The notes beneath the pieces were generated by a model. It did no database searches. It had not been told where the DNA came from and saw nothing but the letters and a program-made list of their open reading frames with translations. The translations under genes and the position numbers were made by a program. 64,000 bases of DNA, taken from NCBI RefSeq assembly GCF_014648575.1, contig NZ_BMRJ01000004.1, positions 91,491 through 155,490 on the forward strand, written 5' to 3'. Numbering within the stretch: position 1 is the stretch's first letter; each line of letters opens with the position of its first letter. This DNA comes from Agromyces mediolanus. GTDB taxonomy: Bacteria > Actinomycetota > Actinomycetes > Actinomycetales > Microbacteriaceae. Positions 24,948 through 35,216 of this stretch are shown here, in pieces.

Positions 24948-27900
24948 TGTCCCCCAGAGTGACCGCAATCCTCGTCGTGCACCACGGCGGCGAACGCCTG
25001 ACCCGTGTGCTCGACGCCATCCGCGCGCAATCGCGCCGGCCCGAGCGGCTGCTGATCGTCCTCGCCCAGGTGAACGCGGAGACCCGAGACCTCGCGGCCG
25101 AGGCCGCCCCCGACGGTCTCATCCAGATCGAGGAGCGGGTCGCCTTCGGCGAAGCGGTGCGCCGCGCCGAGCAGACCCTGCCCCCGCCCGTGGACGACGA
25201 GGACGCCGTCTGGCTGCTCTCGGAGGACACCGAGCCGCAGCCCGGAGCGCTCCTCGCGCTCGAGACCACCCTCGAGACCGCGCGCTCCGTCGCGATCGCC
25301 GGACCGAAGCTGCTCGACGCGGAGGCGCCGGACCGGATCGCGAGCCTCGGTCGTTCGATGACCCGCTTCGGCGCCGCGGTCCCGCTCGTCTCCGGCGAAC
25401 TCGACCAGGGGCAGCACGACGGGCTGAGCGACGTGCTCGGCGTGGACCCCGGCGGCATCCTCGTCCGACGCGCCGTCTGGCGCTCGCTCGACGGCTTCGA
25501 CCCCGCGCTGCCCGTCGTGGACGACGGCCTCGATCTGGCGGTGCGCGCCCGCTTGGCCGGGCACCGGGTGTCGGTCGTCCCCAGCGCGCACGTGCGATTC
25601 GCCGGCGGCGGGCTCATCGGACCGGCCGCAGGCCATCGCGCCGGCGCGGTCCGCAAGCGCGCCGCAGCGACGCGGCGGGCAGCCCTGCACCGCAGGATGA
25701 GCTACGCCCCCGCCGCCGCGCTCCCGGTGCACTGGTTGAGCCTGCTCCCGCTCGCGCTGCTGCGTTCGGTGGTCCTGCTCGTGACGAAGGCGCCGGGCCG
25801 CATCGTCGGCGAGTTCGGCTCCGCCTTCCGCACGCTGTTCGCGTTCGGGGCCATCGCGCACTCCCGCCGGATCCTGCGCGGCGCCCGCACGGTGGGGTGG
25901 TCGGCCATCGCACCGTTGCGGCTCCAGCCCGACGAGATGCGCCGTCGCCGCCGGATCGAGGCGGAGGAGCGCCGCGCTCGCGCCCGCGGCCGTGTCGACG
26001 GCGTCGACTTCCTCGCCACCGGCGGCGGCTGGGTGCTGCTCGCCTCGGTCGTCGCCGTGGTCGTCGTGCTGTTCCCGCTGCTGACGGCGGGCGGCGTCGC
26101 GGGTGGCGGGCTGCTCCCGCTGTCCCCGGCGGTCGACGAGCTGTGGCGGAACGCGGCCTACGGCTGGCGCGACGTCAGCACCGGCTTCGTGGGAGCCGCC
26201 GACCCCTTCCAGGCGATCCTCGCCGTGCTCGGCTCGCTCGCCTTCTGGTCCCCGTCGTGGGCGATGGTCGCGGTGTGGCTGCTCGCGCTCCCCGTCGCCG
26301 CGCTCGGCGCCTGGTTCGCCGCCGCCCGGCTGACGGAGCGCGGCGCACTCCGAGCGCTCGCCGCGGCGCTCTGGATGTTCGCACCGCCGCTGCTCACGGC
26401 GCTCGCCGACGGGCGGCCGGGGCCGGTGCTCGCGCACGTCCTCCTCGGCTGGCTGCTCTACGCCGCGCTCGGCTCGGCGACGAGCTGGGCGACAGCCGCC
26501 ACCGCCTCCCTGCTGTTCGCGGCGGTCGTGGCCTCGGCGCCGAGCCTCGCGCCCGCACTGCTCCTGGCCTGGATCGTCGCGATGTGCTTCTCCGGGCGCG
26601 GTGCCGCCCGCCTCGCGCTGCTGCCGATCCCGGCCCTCGCGCTCGCCGCGCCGCTCATCTGGGCCCAGCTCGCCGCGGGCAACGCGATCGCCCTCTTCGC
26701 CGACCCGGGGCTCCCGGTGCCCGCCGCGGTGCCGGGCCCTGGCGCGATCGCCCTCGGCTTCGACGGCGCCGAGCTCGGCGGGTGGCAGGGGGTGCTCGAC
26801 GCGATCGGCGCCCCGATCGACCCGCGCTGGGTGGTCGCAGCGCTCCTGATCCCGCTGCTGCTCGCCGCGTTCGCCTCGATCGCGACGGGCCGGTACCGTG
26901 CGGCCGCGTTCACGCTCGCGGCCGTGGCCCTCGGCTTCGGCACGGCGATCGCCGCGGCGCAGCTCTCCGTCGCCGTGGTCGGCGACACGGCGGTGCCGGT
27001 CTCCACGATCCCCGGGCAGAGCCTCATGTGGCTGGGGCTGGTGCTCGCGGCGGTCGTCGCCCTGGACGGCCTGCGTCGCGCCGCCGCCTGGCTCGCGGCG
27101 CTGCTCGTCGTCGTGACGGCGGGAGCGGTCGTCCCGCTCGGCGTCTCGATGAGCACCGGACGCGCGGACGTGGCGCCGGCCGCCCAGCGGTCGCTGCCCG
27201 CGTTCGTCACGGCCGAGGCGGACCACGATCCGCGGGTGACCACGCTGCGGCTCGTCCCCGAGGCATCCGGCGGGCTCCGCGCGACCCTCGAGCACGGGAG
27301 CGGAGCGACGCTCGACGATCAGTCGACGTTCGCGCAGACGCGGACGAAGCTCGACGCGGGCGAACTCGCGCTCGCCGAGATCGCCGGCAATCTCGCGTCC
27401 CGCGGCGGCTTCGACGCGGATCGCGCGATCGACGAGTTCGGCGTCTCGTACGTGCTGCTCGGGGCGGCCGGCGAGGACGCGGAGCGTTCCGAGATCCAGA
27501 CCGCCGATCGTGCTCGTGCCGCGCTCGAGGCCAACGCGGCGCTCGTCCCGGTCGGTGAGACCGACTTCGGCACGCTGTGGCGCTTCGCCGCCGCGGAGCC
27601 GGACGCGCCGGCGGCGCAGATCCCGGCCCGGGCAGGGGCCCCGCTGACGGGCTGGATCGCCACCGTGCAACTGCTCGTGTTCGGCGCAGTGCTCCTGCTC
27701 TCCATCCCGGCCGGTGTGGGCCGCGAGGAGCCGGGCAGGCGACCGCGCCGCCCCCGGCCGGAACGTCCGTCGCGCCGCCGGCCGAAGCCCCGGCCGTCGG
27801 CGGTGGACTCGGCCGAGGACGCTGCCGGCTCCGCGGACGGCGCCGGCGCGGGTCCGGGCGAGACGGCGCAGGACGACGGCGCGCCGTCAGTCGCCGAGAC

Positions 27901-28012
27901 CTCGCACTCGGCGGAGCCGGGTGATGCGCCGGCGTCGGCCGAGCCGGGCGACGCCCGGGATGGCGGGACACCGCCGGCGGAGGAGCCCGAGGGAGGCCGA
28001 GATGCCCGATAG
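24947..28012 (+). CDS. Giant glycosyltransferase family 2 / multipass membrane protein
   Basis: This 1021-residue protein has a cytoplasmic GT2 domain (1-245) with VTAILVVHHGGERLTRVLDAI, a WLLSEDTEPQPGAL metal site (SED rather than the usual DDD/DxD) and VVDDGLDLAVRARLAGHRV. About a dozen hydrophobic segments follow from residue 265 to about 730, then an extracytoplasmic domain. A last helix near 905-925 precedes a Pro/Arg-rich then acidic, Ala/Glu-rich disordered tail. It overlaps the DUF5719 gene by 11 bases. The same whiB2/GT2/DUF5719 order is widespread in actinobacteria. The sugar and acceptor are unknown; envelope glycan assembly is likely. Confidence 0.82.
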   Translation: MSPRVTAILVVHHGGERLTRVLDAIRAQSRRPERLLIVLAQVNAETRDLAAEAAPDGLIQIEERVAFGEAVRRAEQTLPPPVDDEDAVWLLSEDTEPQPGALLALETTLETARSVAIAGPKLLDAEAPDRIASLGRSMTRFGAAVPLVSGELDQGQHDGLSDVLGVDPGGILVRRAVWRSLDGFDPALPVVDDGLDLAVRARLAGHRVSVVPSAHVRFAGGGLIGPAAGHRAGAVRKRAAATRRAALHRRMSYAPAAALPVHWLSLLPLALLRSVVLLVTKAPGRIVGEFGSAFRTLFAFGAIAHSRRILRGARTVGWSAIAPLRLQPDEMRRRRRIEAEERRARARGRVDGVDFLATGGGWVLLASVVAVVVVLFPLLTAGGVAGGGLLPLSPAVDELWRNAAYGWRDVSTGFVGAADPFQAILAVLGSLAFWSPSWAMVAVWLLALPVAALGAWFAAARLTERGALRALAAALWMFAPPLLTALADGRPGPVLAHVLLGWLLYAALGSATSWATAATASLLFAAVVASAPSLAPALLLAWIVAMCFSGRGAARLALLPIPALALAAPLIWAQLAAGNAIALFADPGLPVPAAVPGPGAIALGFDGAELGGWQGVLDAIGAPIDPRWVVAALLIPLLLAAFASIATGRYRAAAFTLAAVALGFGTAIAAAQLSVAVVGDTAVPVSTIPGQSLMWLGLVLAAVVALDGLRRAAAWLAALLVVVTAGAVVPLGVSMSTGRADVAPAAQRSLPAFVTAEADHDPRVTTLRLVPEASGGLRATLEHGSGATLDDQSTFAQTRTKLDAGELALAEIAGNLASRGGFDADRAIDEFGVSYVLLGAAGEDAERSEIQTADRARAALEANAALVPVGETDFGTLWRFAAAEPDAPAAQIPARAGAPLTGWIATVQLLVFGAVLLLSIPAGVGREEPGRRPRRPRPERPSRRRPKPRPSAVDSAEDAAGSADGAGAGPGETAQDDGAPSVAETSHSAEPGDAPASAEPGDARDGGTPPAEEPEGGRDAR

Positions 28013-29423
28013 CCGTACCCTGATCCGCGCGGGCGGCCGAGGCCTCGTCATCCTCGTCGCCGCGGCCGTCGGCGTGACCGTGCTGGGCGCCGCCGCGATC
28101 GTCCCGTGGCCCGAGCATCGCGCTGAGCCGCTGTCGCGCTCGATCCAGCCCGCCGAGAGCCGCACGGTCCGCGTCTGCCCCGGCCCGATGCTCGAGCTCG
28201 GCGACGACGCGGAGAGCGTCTCCGCGCTCGGGAGCGTCCGCCTGGTCACGGCGACCGAGCCCGCGGACGCCGACGTCGAACAGCTCACCCTCGCCCCGCC
28301 GCGAGGCTCCGAGGACGACATCGCGGTGTCGCTCGCGACGCAGCCGGGCGGGGTGGATGCCGGCATGCTCGCCGGCGGGCAGGCGCAGCAGCTCGCCACC
28401 GAGACCGCCGCCGGCTTCGTGGCGGCGGCGTGCGCCGAACCCGTCGCCGAGGCGTGGCTCGCCGGCGGCACGACCGAGCTCGGCCGTTCGACGCTGCTGC
28501 TGCTCGCCAACCCCGGCGACGTGCCCGCCACGGTCGACGTGCGCGTGCACTCGGAGACCGGTCCGGTGGACGCGCCGTCGGGACTCGGCCTCGTGGTGCA
28601 GCCGGGCGCGCAGCGCGTGGTCTCGCTCGCGGGACTCGCGCCCGCGGCCGCGTCGCCCGTCGTGCAGGTGACGAGCAGCGGCGGCACGGTCGCGGCGAGC
28701 CTCGAGCAGACGTCGATCGACGTGCTCACCCCGAGCGGGGCCGAGCTCATCGGCACGACGGCGCCCCCGGCGAAGCGGCAGACCATCACCGGCGTGGTGG
28801 TGCAGCAGTCCGGCGGCATCGCCGTCGACGAGGACCACGCCGAGGGCGACGCGCACCCGAGCCTGCGGCTGCTCGCGACCGGCACCGAGCCGGTCGAGGC
28901 CGCCGTCTCCGTCGTGCCGGAGACCGGCGGGGAGGGGTCCGTCTTCGACGTCGTGCTGCAGGCGGGGCAGGTGAGCGACATCCCGCTCGGCGAACTCGCC
29001 GCGGGCGACTACACGGTCCGCATCGACGGCGACGGCGAGTTCGTCGCCGCCGCGCGCACCGCGACGCGGGTCTCAGGAGACGAGCTGCCGAGCGACTTCG
29101 CCTGGTTCCCCGCCTCGTTGCCGCTGCTCGACGAGACGCTCGTGGCGGTGCCGCAGGGGCCCGGCGCGAAGCTGCACCTCGCGAACCCGAGCGACGCCGA
29201 CGTCGAGGCGAGCCTCGTCGCCGAGGACGGCGAGGAGGCGATCACCGTCCCGGCCGGTGCAGCCGTCTCCACGGCGATGCCGGCGAGCGGCGGTCGTGTG
29301 CTCATCACGGGCGGGGCGGGGCTGCAGGCCTCCGTCAGCTTCTCCGGGGAGCGGCAGCTGGCCGCGTTCGCCGTGCAGCCGCCCGGCCCGCTCGACTCGC
29401 CGATCCTGATCTATCCGCGCTGA
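28002..29423 (+). CDS. DUF5719 family exported protein
   Basis: This 473-residue protein has a signal anchor (about 10-33) and an Ala/Val/Thr/Glu-rich beta-type extracytoplasmic region with repeated modules such as LLLLANPGDVPATVDVRV and KLHLANPSDADVEASLV. GGGAGG stands six bases before ATG 28002, and the gene overlaps the preceding GT2 gene. DUF5719 proteins lie next to this GT2 type across actinobacteria. It may be an extracytoplasmic partner that presents or recognises the glycan. No catalytic motif is seen. Confidence 0.83.
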   Translation: MPDSRTLIRAGGRGLVILVAAAVGVTVLGAAAIVPWPEHRAEPLSRSIQPAESRTVRVCPGPMLELGDDAESVSALGSVRLVTATEPADADVEQLTLAPPRGSEDDIAVSLATQPGGVDAGMLAGGQAQQLATETAAGFVAAACAEPVAEAWLAGGTTELGRSTLLLLANPGDVPATVDVRVHSETGPVDAPSGLGLVVQPGAQRVVSLAGLAPAAASPVVQVTSSGGTVAASLEQTSIDVLTPSGAELIGTTAPPAKRQTITGVVVQQSGGIAVDEDHAEGDAHPSLRLLATGTEPVEAAVSVVPETGGEGSVFDVVLQAGQVSDIPLGELAAGDYTVRIDGDGEFVAAARTATRVSGDELPSDFAWFPASLPLLDETLVAVPQGPGAKLHLANPSDADVEASLVAEDGEEAITVPAGAAVSTAMPASGGRVLITGGAGLQASVSFSGERQLAAFAVQPPGPLDSPILIYPR

Positions 29424-29448
29424 GCATCGGCTCGGGCGGCGCTCGGGC

Positions 29449-29892
29449 TCAGAAGTGCCGGTAGCGTCCGGGGGCGAGTTCCCAGGGATCACGGCCGATG
29501 AGCTCGCCGACTGCTCGGAACACGCAGCTCTCGATCAGGAGCTTCTCGTCCTTGTCCTCACCCTCCTGCAGACGGAGGAAGCGCACGATCGGCAGTCGGA
29601 AGAAGACGATGCGCCGCTCGTCGTGGGAGACATGCCAACGGTCGACGTGGTCGTCGTGGATGGCCTCCGCCGGCGCCTGCGCGACCTCGAACACCGCGCC
29701 GTCGAGCTCCGGCCAGAGTCCGCGCAGATACGACGCGGTCGCGGCGATCGTCATCTCGAACTCGTCGATGCGGGTGGTCAGCAACGGCAGATGCGGCCCG
29801 GTGACGGGGGAGCGCAGGCCGCGACCGTGGCGATCCCTCGCGAGGCGCCGCGGCGAGCTCGGGACCCGGGCGACACGACGAGGACGGGGCAT
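29449..29892 (-). CDS. Metallopeptidase family protein (Zincin_1-like) lacking HExxH
   Basis: This 147-residue homologue of the Rv3259-type family has a basic N-terminus, the family-like IDEFEMTIAATASYLRGLWP, VFFRLPIVRF and a C-terminal RDPWELAPGRYRHF. Where active relatives carry the zinc motif HExxH, this protein reads ESCVFRAVGE (121-130), so peptidase activity is unlikely. ATG 29892 follows a TACGAT hexamer by seven bases; ATG 29901 is the alternative. It is divergent from the DUF3499 gene with 45 bases between starts. Confidence 0.74.
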   Translation of the reverse strand: MPRPRRVARVPSSPRRLARDRHGRGLRSPVTGPHLPLLTTRIDEFEMTIAATASYLRGLWPELDGAVFEVAQAPAEAIHDDHVDRWHVSHDERRIVFFRLPIVRFLRLQEGEDKDEKLLIESCVFRAVGELIGRDPWELAPGRYRHF

Positions 29893-29938
29893 GCCCTCCA
29901 TCGTAATGTCCGTGCGGCTCGCTACGCTGATCGAGCCA
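29892..29938. promoter_or_regulatory. Compact divergent promoter pair, metallopeptidase-like and DUF3499 genes
   Basis: The minus-strand hexamer TACGAT (29905 to 29900) is seven bases from ATG 29892. The plus-strand TACGCT (29923-29928) is nine bases from ATG 29938. The two promoters must share the 45-base gap, so their -35 regions overlap, and both transcripts should be leaderless or nearly so. Confidence 0.5.
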
Positions 29939-30153
29939 TGAGACGTTGTTCGCGCACCGCATGCACCGCTGAGGCGGTCGCCACGCTGAGCTACGACTAC
30001 GCCGATTCCATGATCGTCGTGGGGCCGCTCTCGCCGGTGCGCGAGCCGCACGGCTACGACCTCTGCGCCAGGCACTCCGAGCGCACGAGCGCCCCGCGCG
30101 GCTGGCAGGTCGTGCGGCACAAACCGATGGGTGAGGTAGGTTTCAAGGCGTGA
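29938..30153 (+). CDS. DUF3499 family small zinc-ribbon-like protein
   Basis: This 71-residue protein has C4, C9, C43 and H46 (RRCSRTAC and LCARH), a plausible single metal site. The middle is YDYADSMIVVGPL. DUF3499 sits between the Rv3259-type gene and manB in Mycobacterium tuberculosis as well (Rv3258c). It is coupled to manB by a GTGA overlap, suggesting linked expression with mannose metabolism. Molecular role unknown. Confidence 0.84.
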   Translation: MRRCSRTACTAEAVATLSYDYADSMIVVGPLSPVREPHGYDLCARHSERTSAPRGWQVVRHKPMGEVGFKA

Positions 30154-31589
30154 TCTCCGCCGCCGACTCCTCCGGTTCCATCGCCAGCCTGTCCGCCGTC
30201 GTCAAGGCGTACGACATCCGCGGCCTCGTCGACGAACAGCTCACCGAGCCGATCGTCGAGGCCGTCGCCGCGGCCTTCGTCGACGAGGTCGACGCGGCCG
30301 GCGGCACCGTCGTCGTCGGCCACGACATGCGCGACTCCTCGCCCCGCTTCGCGGCGGCGTTCGCGCGCGGCGCGGCGGCGCGCGGCGCCTCGGTCACCGA
30401 GATCGGGCTCTGCTCCACCGACGAGAGCTACTACGCCTCGGGCGCCCTGGCCGCCCCGGCCGCGATGTTCACCGCGAGCCACAACCCGGCCGCCTACAAC
30501 GGCATCAAACTCTCCCGCGCCGGCGCCCAGGGCATCTCGCTCGACACCGGGCTCGCGGCCATCCGCGATCGCGCCGCAGGCTATCTCGAGCACGGCATCC
30601 CGTCCGTCGCGGAGCCCGGGGCGGTCACGACCCGCGACGTCCTCGCCGACTACGCCGCGTACCTTCGCGGCCTCGTCGACCTCTCCGGCATCCGGCCGCT
30701 GAAGATCGTCGTCGACGCAGGCAACGGCATGGCCGGGCTCACCGTGCCCGCCGTGCTCGGCGAGGCCGCGGGGCTGCCCCGGCTCCCGCTCGAGCTCGTG
30801 CCGCTGTACTTCGAGCTCGACGGCACCTTCCCGAACCACGAGGCCAACCCGCTCGAGCCGGCGAACCTCGTCGACCTGCAGCGCGCGGTCGTCGAGCACG
30901 GCGCCGACCTCGGCCTCGCCTTCGACGGCGACGCCGACCGCTGCTTCGTGGTCGATGAGCGCGGCACGGCCGTCACGCCCTCCGCGGTCGCCGCGATCGT
31001 CGCGCTCCGCGAGATCGCCCGGGTCCGCGCCGCGGGCGAGACCGGCGAGGTCGCCGTCATCCACAACCTGATCACCTCCCGCGTCGTGCCCGAGACGATC
31101 GAGCGCGCCGGCGCCGTGGCCGTGCGCACCCGCGTCGGCCACTCGCTCATCAAGGACCGCATGCGCGAGACCGGCGCCGTGTTCGGCGGCGAGCACTCCG
31201 CGCACTACTACTTCCGCGACTTCTGGGGCGCCGACAACGGGATGCTCGCCGCGATGCACCTGCTCGCCGAGTTCGGCGCCCAGACCGGCCCGCTCTCGGA
31301 GCTGTCCGCACGCTTCACGCCCTACGCCCTCTCGGGCGAGGTCAACTCCACCGTCGAGGACGTGCCGGCCGCCTACGCCCGCATCTTCGAGGCCTTCACG
31401 GGCCGCGCGGAGTTCGACGAGCTCGACGGCCTCACCGTCGAGGGCGTCACCGCGATCGACGAGCCGTTCTGGTGGTTCAACGTGCGCCCCTCCAACACCG
31501 AGCCGCTGCTGCGGCTCAACGTCGAGGGCGCCGACGAGGCGACGATGATCCGCATCCGCGACGAGGTGCTCGCGCTCATCCGCGCCTGA
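30150..31589 (+). CDS. manB: Phosphomannomutase/phosphoglucomutase
   Basis: This 479-residue alpha-D-phosphohexomutase converts mannose-6-phosphate to mannose-1-phosphate. It has the catalytic phosphoserine loop TASHNP (S110), the Mg site DGDADR (259-264), [19 protein letters not shown] for substrate recognition and [14 protein letters not shown] for phosphate binding. The start GTG 30150 overlaps the DUF3499 stop. With manA it supplies GDP-mannose for lipomannan-type or protein mannosylation pathways. Confidence 0.94.
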   Translation: MISAADSSGSIASLSAVVKAYDIRGLVDEQLTEPIVEAVAAAFVDEVDAAGGTVVVGHDMRDSSPRFAAAFARGAAARGASVTEIGLCSTDESYYASGALAAPAAMFTASHNPAAYNGIKLSRAGAQGISLDTGLAAIRDRAAGYLEHGIPSVAEPGAVTTRDVLADYAAYLRGLVDLSGIRPLKIVVDAGNGMAGLTVPAVLGEAAGLPRLPLELVPLYFELDGTFPNHEANPLEPANLVDLQRAVVEHGADLGLAFDGDADRCFVVDERGTAVTPSAVAAIVALREIARVRAAGETGEVAVIHNLITSRVVPETIERAGAVAVRTRVGHSLIKDRMRETGAVFGGEHSAHYYFRDFWGADNGMLAAMHLLAEFGAQTGPLSELSARFTPYALSGEVNSTVEDVPAAYARIFEAFTGRAEFDELDGLTVEGVTAIDEPFWWFNVRPSNTEPLLRLNVEGADEATMIRIRDEVLALIRA

Positions 31590-31686
31590 GCCGCGGCGCG
31601 GGCGCACGCCTCGAGTCCGGGGCGTGCAGCGTCACACTCGCGCCCGGAGTTCCCGATTCTCCCGCCGAGGCCGGAGAATGGATGCC

Positions 31687-33168
<1,482 letters not shown>

Positions 33169-33210
33169 CGGATGCCGCGGCGGCGCGCCGGCGCCGCCTC
33201 GGTGTCGGCT

Positions 33211-33257
33211 CGGCGCCCGCGCCCGCGCCTGCGTCGGCGCCCGCGCCTACGTCGGCG
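33211..33257. repeat. Short GC-only imperfect tandem repeat
   Basis: Two copies of a unit reading CGGCGCCCGCGCC...CGT (24 and 18 bases) followed by a partial third lie between the convergent ahcY and RDD genes. It is low-complexity sequence and may be prone to slippage. Confidence 0.5.
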
Positions 33258-33265
33258 TCAGCCGC

Positions 33266-34102
33266 TCAGCGCTCGGGGAAGCCGTTCGGACGTGCGGTGA
33301 GCACCGGTTCGAGGGAGCGCATCCGTGCCGCCTCCAGCTCGAGCGCGGCGGCGTCGCGCTCCCGGCGCAGGGCGATGACGCCCGCGAGGAACAGCTCGGC
33401 CGGGGCATCCGGGATCGGCGAGACGTACGGCGACGCCTCCTGCGCGAGCGCCGCGGCGAATCCGGCGCGCCGTTCGGGCACGAGGTGCGCCGCGTTGCGG
33501 AAGAACGCGGAGATGCGCCGCTCGAGCGGCGCCGGGAGACGGCCGACGTCGGCCGTCGCCGCCCACGCCGTGAGCGGGGCGGGCACGCCGAAGGGATCTA
33601 TCTCGAGCTTCGGCACGCGCTCCATCTGCGCGTGCGTGCCCGCGAGCAGATCGCCCAGCCGCTTCGAGGACGGGTTCAGGAAGCCGACGAGGAGCGCCAG
33701 CCCGCCGAGGGTGAAGTAGATCTCCAGCACGCCGGTGAGCGCGCGGATGAAGGCGTGCCGGAACCCGATCGAGCCGCCGTCGTCGCGGACGACGCGCAGG
33801 CCCACGGCGAGCTTGCCGAGCGATCGGCCGCGGCTCGCCGTCTCGACCGTCGTCGGCACGACGACGAGGCAGACCACGAGCACGGCGATGCTGACGGCGC
33901 GGAACGCCGCCTCGTCGAGGCTGAGACTCGCGGCGAGCCAGACCAGCCCGCCGCCGACGAGGAGGGTCGCCAGGACGTCGATCGCGGCGCCGGCGGCCCG
34001 CAGCACCGCGCCGGCCGGGCGGACGTCGAGCTGCACCGCCTCGCCCGTGAGCACGCCCTCGTCGGTCGCGGTGGAACGGCGCTCGGGCGCTGCGACGGTC
34101 AT
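33266..34102 (-). CDS. RDD family membrane protein
   Basis: This 278-residue protein has three to four hydrophobic segments in the first 150 residues and the RDD hallmarks RAAGAAIDVLA, SRGRSLGKLAVGLRVVRDDGG and SSKRLGDLLAGTHA. The C-terminal half is soluble and helical (AAHLVPERRAGFAAALAQEA). RDD proteins are poorly defined; some are ion antiporters. With the divergent SpoIIM-like gene and the MoxR/DUF58 operon nearby, it reproduces the Rv3692-Rv3695 grouping. Confidence 0.86.
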   Translation of the reverse strand: MTVAAPERRSTATDEGVLTGEAVQLDVRPAGAVLRAAGAAIDVLATLLVGGGLVWLAASLSLDEAAFRAVSIAVLVVCLVVVPTTVETASRGRSLGKLAVGLRVVRDDGGSIGFRHAFIRALTGVLEIYFTLGGLALLVGFLNPSSKRLGDLLAGTHAQMERVPKLEIDPFGVPAPLTAWAATADVGRLPAPLERRISAFFRNAAHLVPERRAGFAAALAQEASPYVSPIPDAPAELFLAGVIALRRERDAAALELEAARMRSLEPVLTARPNGFPER

Positions 34103-34120
34103 GGGTAGTATTCAAGCAGA
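34102..34120. promoter_or_regulatory. 17-base divergent start-to-start gap with overlapping -10 elements
   Basis: The ATG of the RDD gene (34102, minus) and the ATG of the SpoIIM-like gene (34120, plus) are separated by only 17 bases. TAGTAT (34106-34111) is eight bases from the plus ATG. TTGAAT (minus, 34115 to 34110) is seven bases from the minus ATG. There is no space for two ribosome binding sites, so both mRNAs are probably leaderless. Confidence 0.55.
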
Positions 34121-35115
34121 TGGATCTCGACGCTCTCGCAGCAGCCCGTGCCGACGACTGGCAGCGTCTCGACGCGCTCACCCGGCAGCGCCGCCTCGAC
34201 GGTCGCGAGACCGACGAGCTCATCGAGCGCTATCAGTCCGCCGCCTCCGACCTGTCGACGGTGAAGACGACCGCCGGATCCACCGCACTCGGCGAGCGGC
34301 TGTCGATCCTCCTCGCACGGGCGCGGCTCCGCTTCACGGGCGTGCCCGAGAACCCGTTGCGCCAGTTCACCCGCTTCTGGCTCGTCTCGCTCCCCGCCGC
34401 GCTGTACCGGGTGCGCTGGATCACCCTCGCCGTGGCCGTCGCGACCGTCGTCGTGGCCGGCCTCTTCGCATCCTGGGTGCTCTCCGATCCGCGGGTGATC
34501 GCGAATCTCGGCAGCGAGGCCGAGCTCAAGCAGCTCGCCGACGAGGGCTTCGCCGCCTACTACTCCGAGCACCCGGCGGCCTCCTTCGCCGGCTCCGTCT
34601 GGGCCAACAACGCCTGGATCGCCGCGCAGTGCATCGCCTTCGGCATCGTCGGCGTCTGGGTGCCGTGGGTGCTGCTGCAGAACGCGCAGAACCTGGGCGT
34701 GACCGCCGGCATCATGCTGCACTTCGACGAGGCCGACACCTTCTTCCTCTACATCGCGCCGCACGGCCTGCTCGAGCTCACCTGCGTGTTCGTCGCGGCC
34801 GCCGCGGGGCTGCGCATCTTCTGGGCCTGGATCGCCCCGGGCCCGCGCGGGCGAGGCGCGGCGCTCGCAGCCGAGGCCAGGGCGCTGTTCACCATCGCGA
34901 TCGGCCTCGTGTTCTGGCTGTTCGTCTCCGGGCTCATCGAGGGCTTCGTCACCCCGCAGCCGTGGCCATGGGCCGTGAAGATCGGCATCGGCGCGCTCGC
35001 GCTCGCCGCGTTCCTGTTCACGATGCTCGTGCTCGGCCGCCGCGCTGCGAAGGCGGGCGAGACGGGCGACCTCGCGGAGTTCGATTCCGGTGAGCGCCGC
35101 ATCGTCGCCGGCTGA
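34120..35115 (+). CDS. Stage II sporulation protein M-like membrane protein
   Basis: This 331-residue DUF95/SpoIIM family protein has a soluble helical N-terminus (1-95, LDALTRQRRLDGRETDELIERY) and about five hydrophobic segments. Family motifs are AASFAGSVWANNAWIA and IAPHGLLELTCVFVAAAAGLRIFWAW. In non-sporulating actinobacteria it accompanies RDD and MoxR genes; the role is thought to concern the envelope. It is probably transcribed leaderless from TAGTAT and ends at a strong bidirectional terminator. Confidence 0.87.
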   Translation: MDLDALAAARADDWQRLDALTRQRRLDGRETDELIERYQSAASDLSTVKTTAGSTALGERLSILLARARLRFTGVPENPLRQFTRFWLVSLPAALYRVRWITLAVAVATVVVAGLFASWVLSDPRVIANLGSEAELKQLADEGFAAYYSEHPAASFAGSVWANNAWIAAQCIAFGIVGVWVPWVLLQNAQNLGVTAGIMLHFDEADTFFLYIAPHGLLELTCVFVAAAAGLRIFWAWIAPGPRGRGAALAAEARALFTIAIGLVFWLFVSGLIEGFVTPQPWPWAVKIGIGALALAAFLFTMLVLGRRAAKAGETGDLAEFDSGERRIVAG

Positions 35116-35170
35116 GTCCGGTCCGGCCGCGCCGGCCGGCGGGAGTCGGCCGAGGCGGCGCGAAGACGCC

Positions 35171-35203
35171 GATGGCGGATGCCCCGTCGGGGCATCCGCC
35201 ATC
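35171..35203. terminator. Bidirectional terminator between SpoIIM-like and aquaporin genes
   Basis: A perfect 15-bp stem (GATGGCGGATGCCCC with its complement) closes a 3-base loop between two convergent genes. It contains both orientations of the over-represented octamer CGGATGCC/GGCATCCG. Confidence 0.85.
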
Positions 35204-35216
35204 GTGGTGGTCCGGC

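Noticed and set aside
24368-27670. 1100-residue minus-strand frame over the GT2 gene
   Set aside because: Composition is almost only Arg, Gly, Glu, Ala and His; it is the complement of the GT2 gene.
35171-35203. Octamer-containing hairpins as insertion-sequence ends or REP-type mobile repeats
   Set aside because: Each lies directly after a gene or between convergent genes, with no transposase, target duplication or shared flank; terminators explain them.
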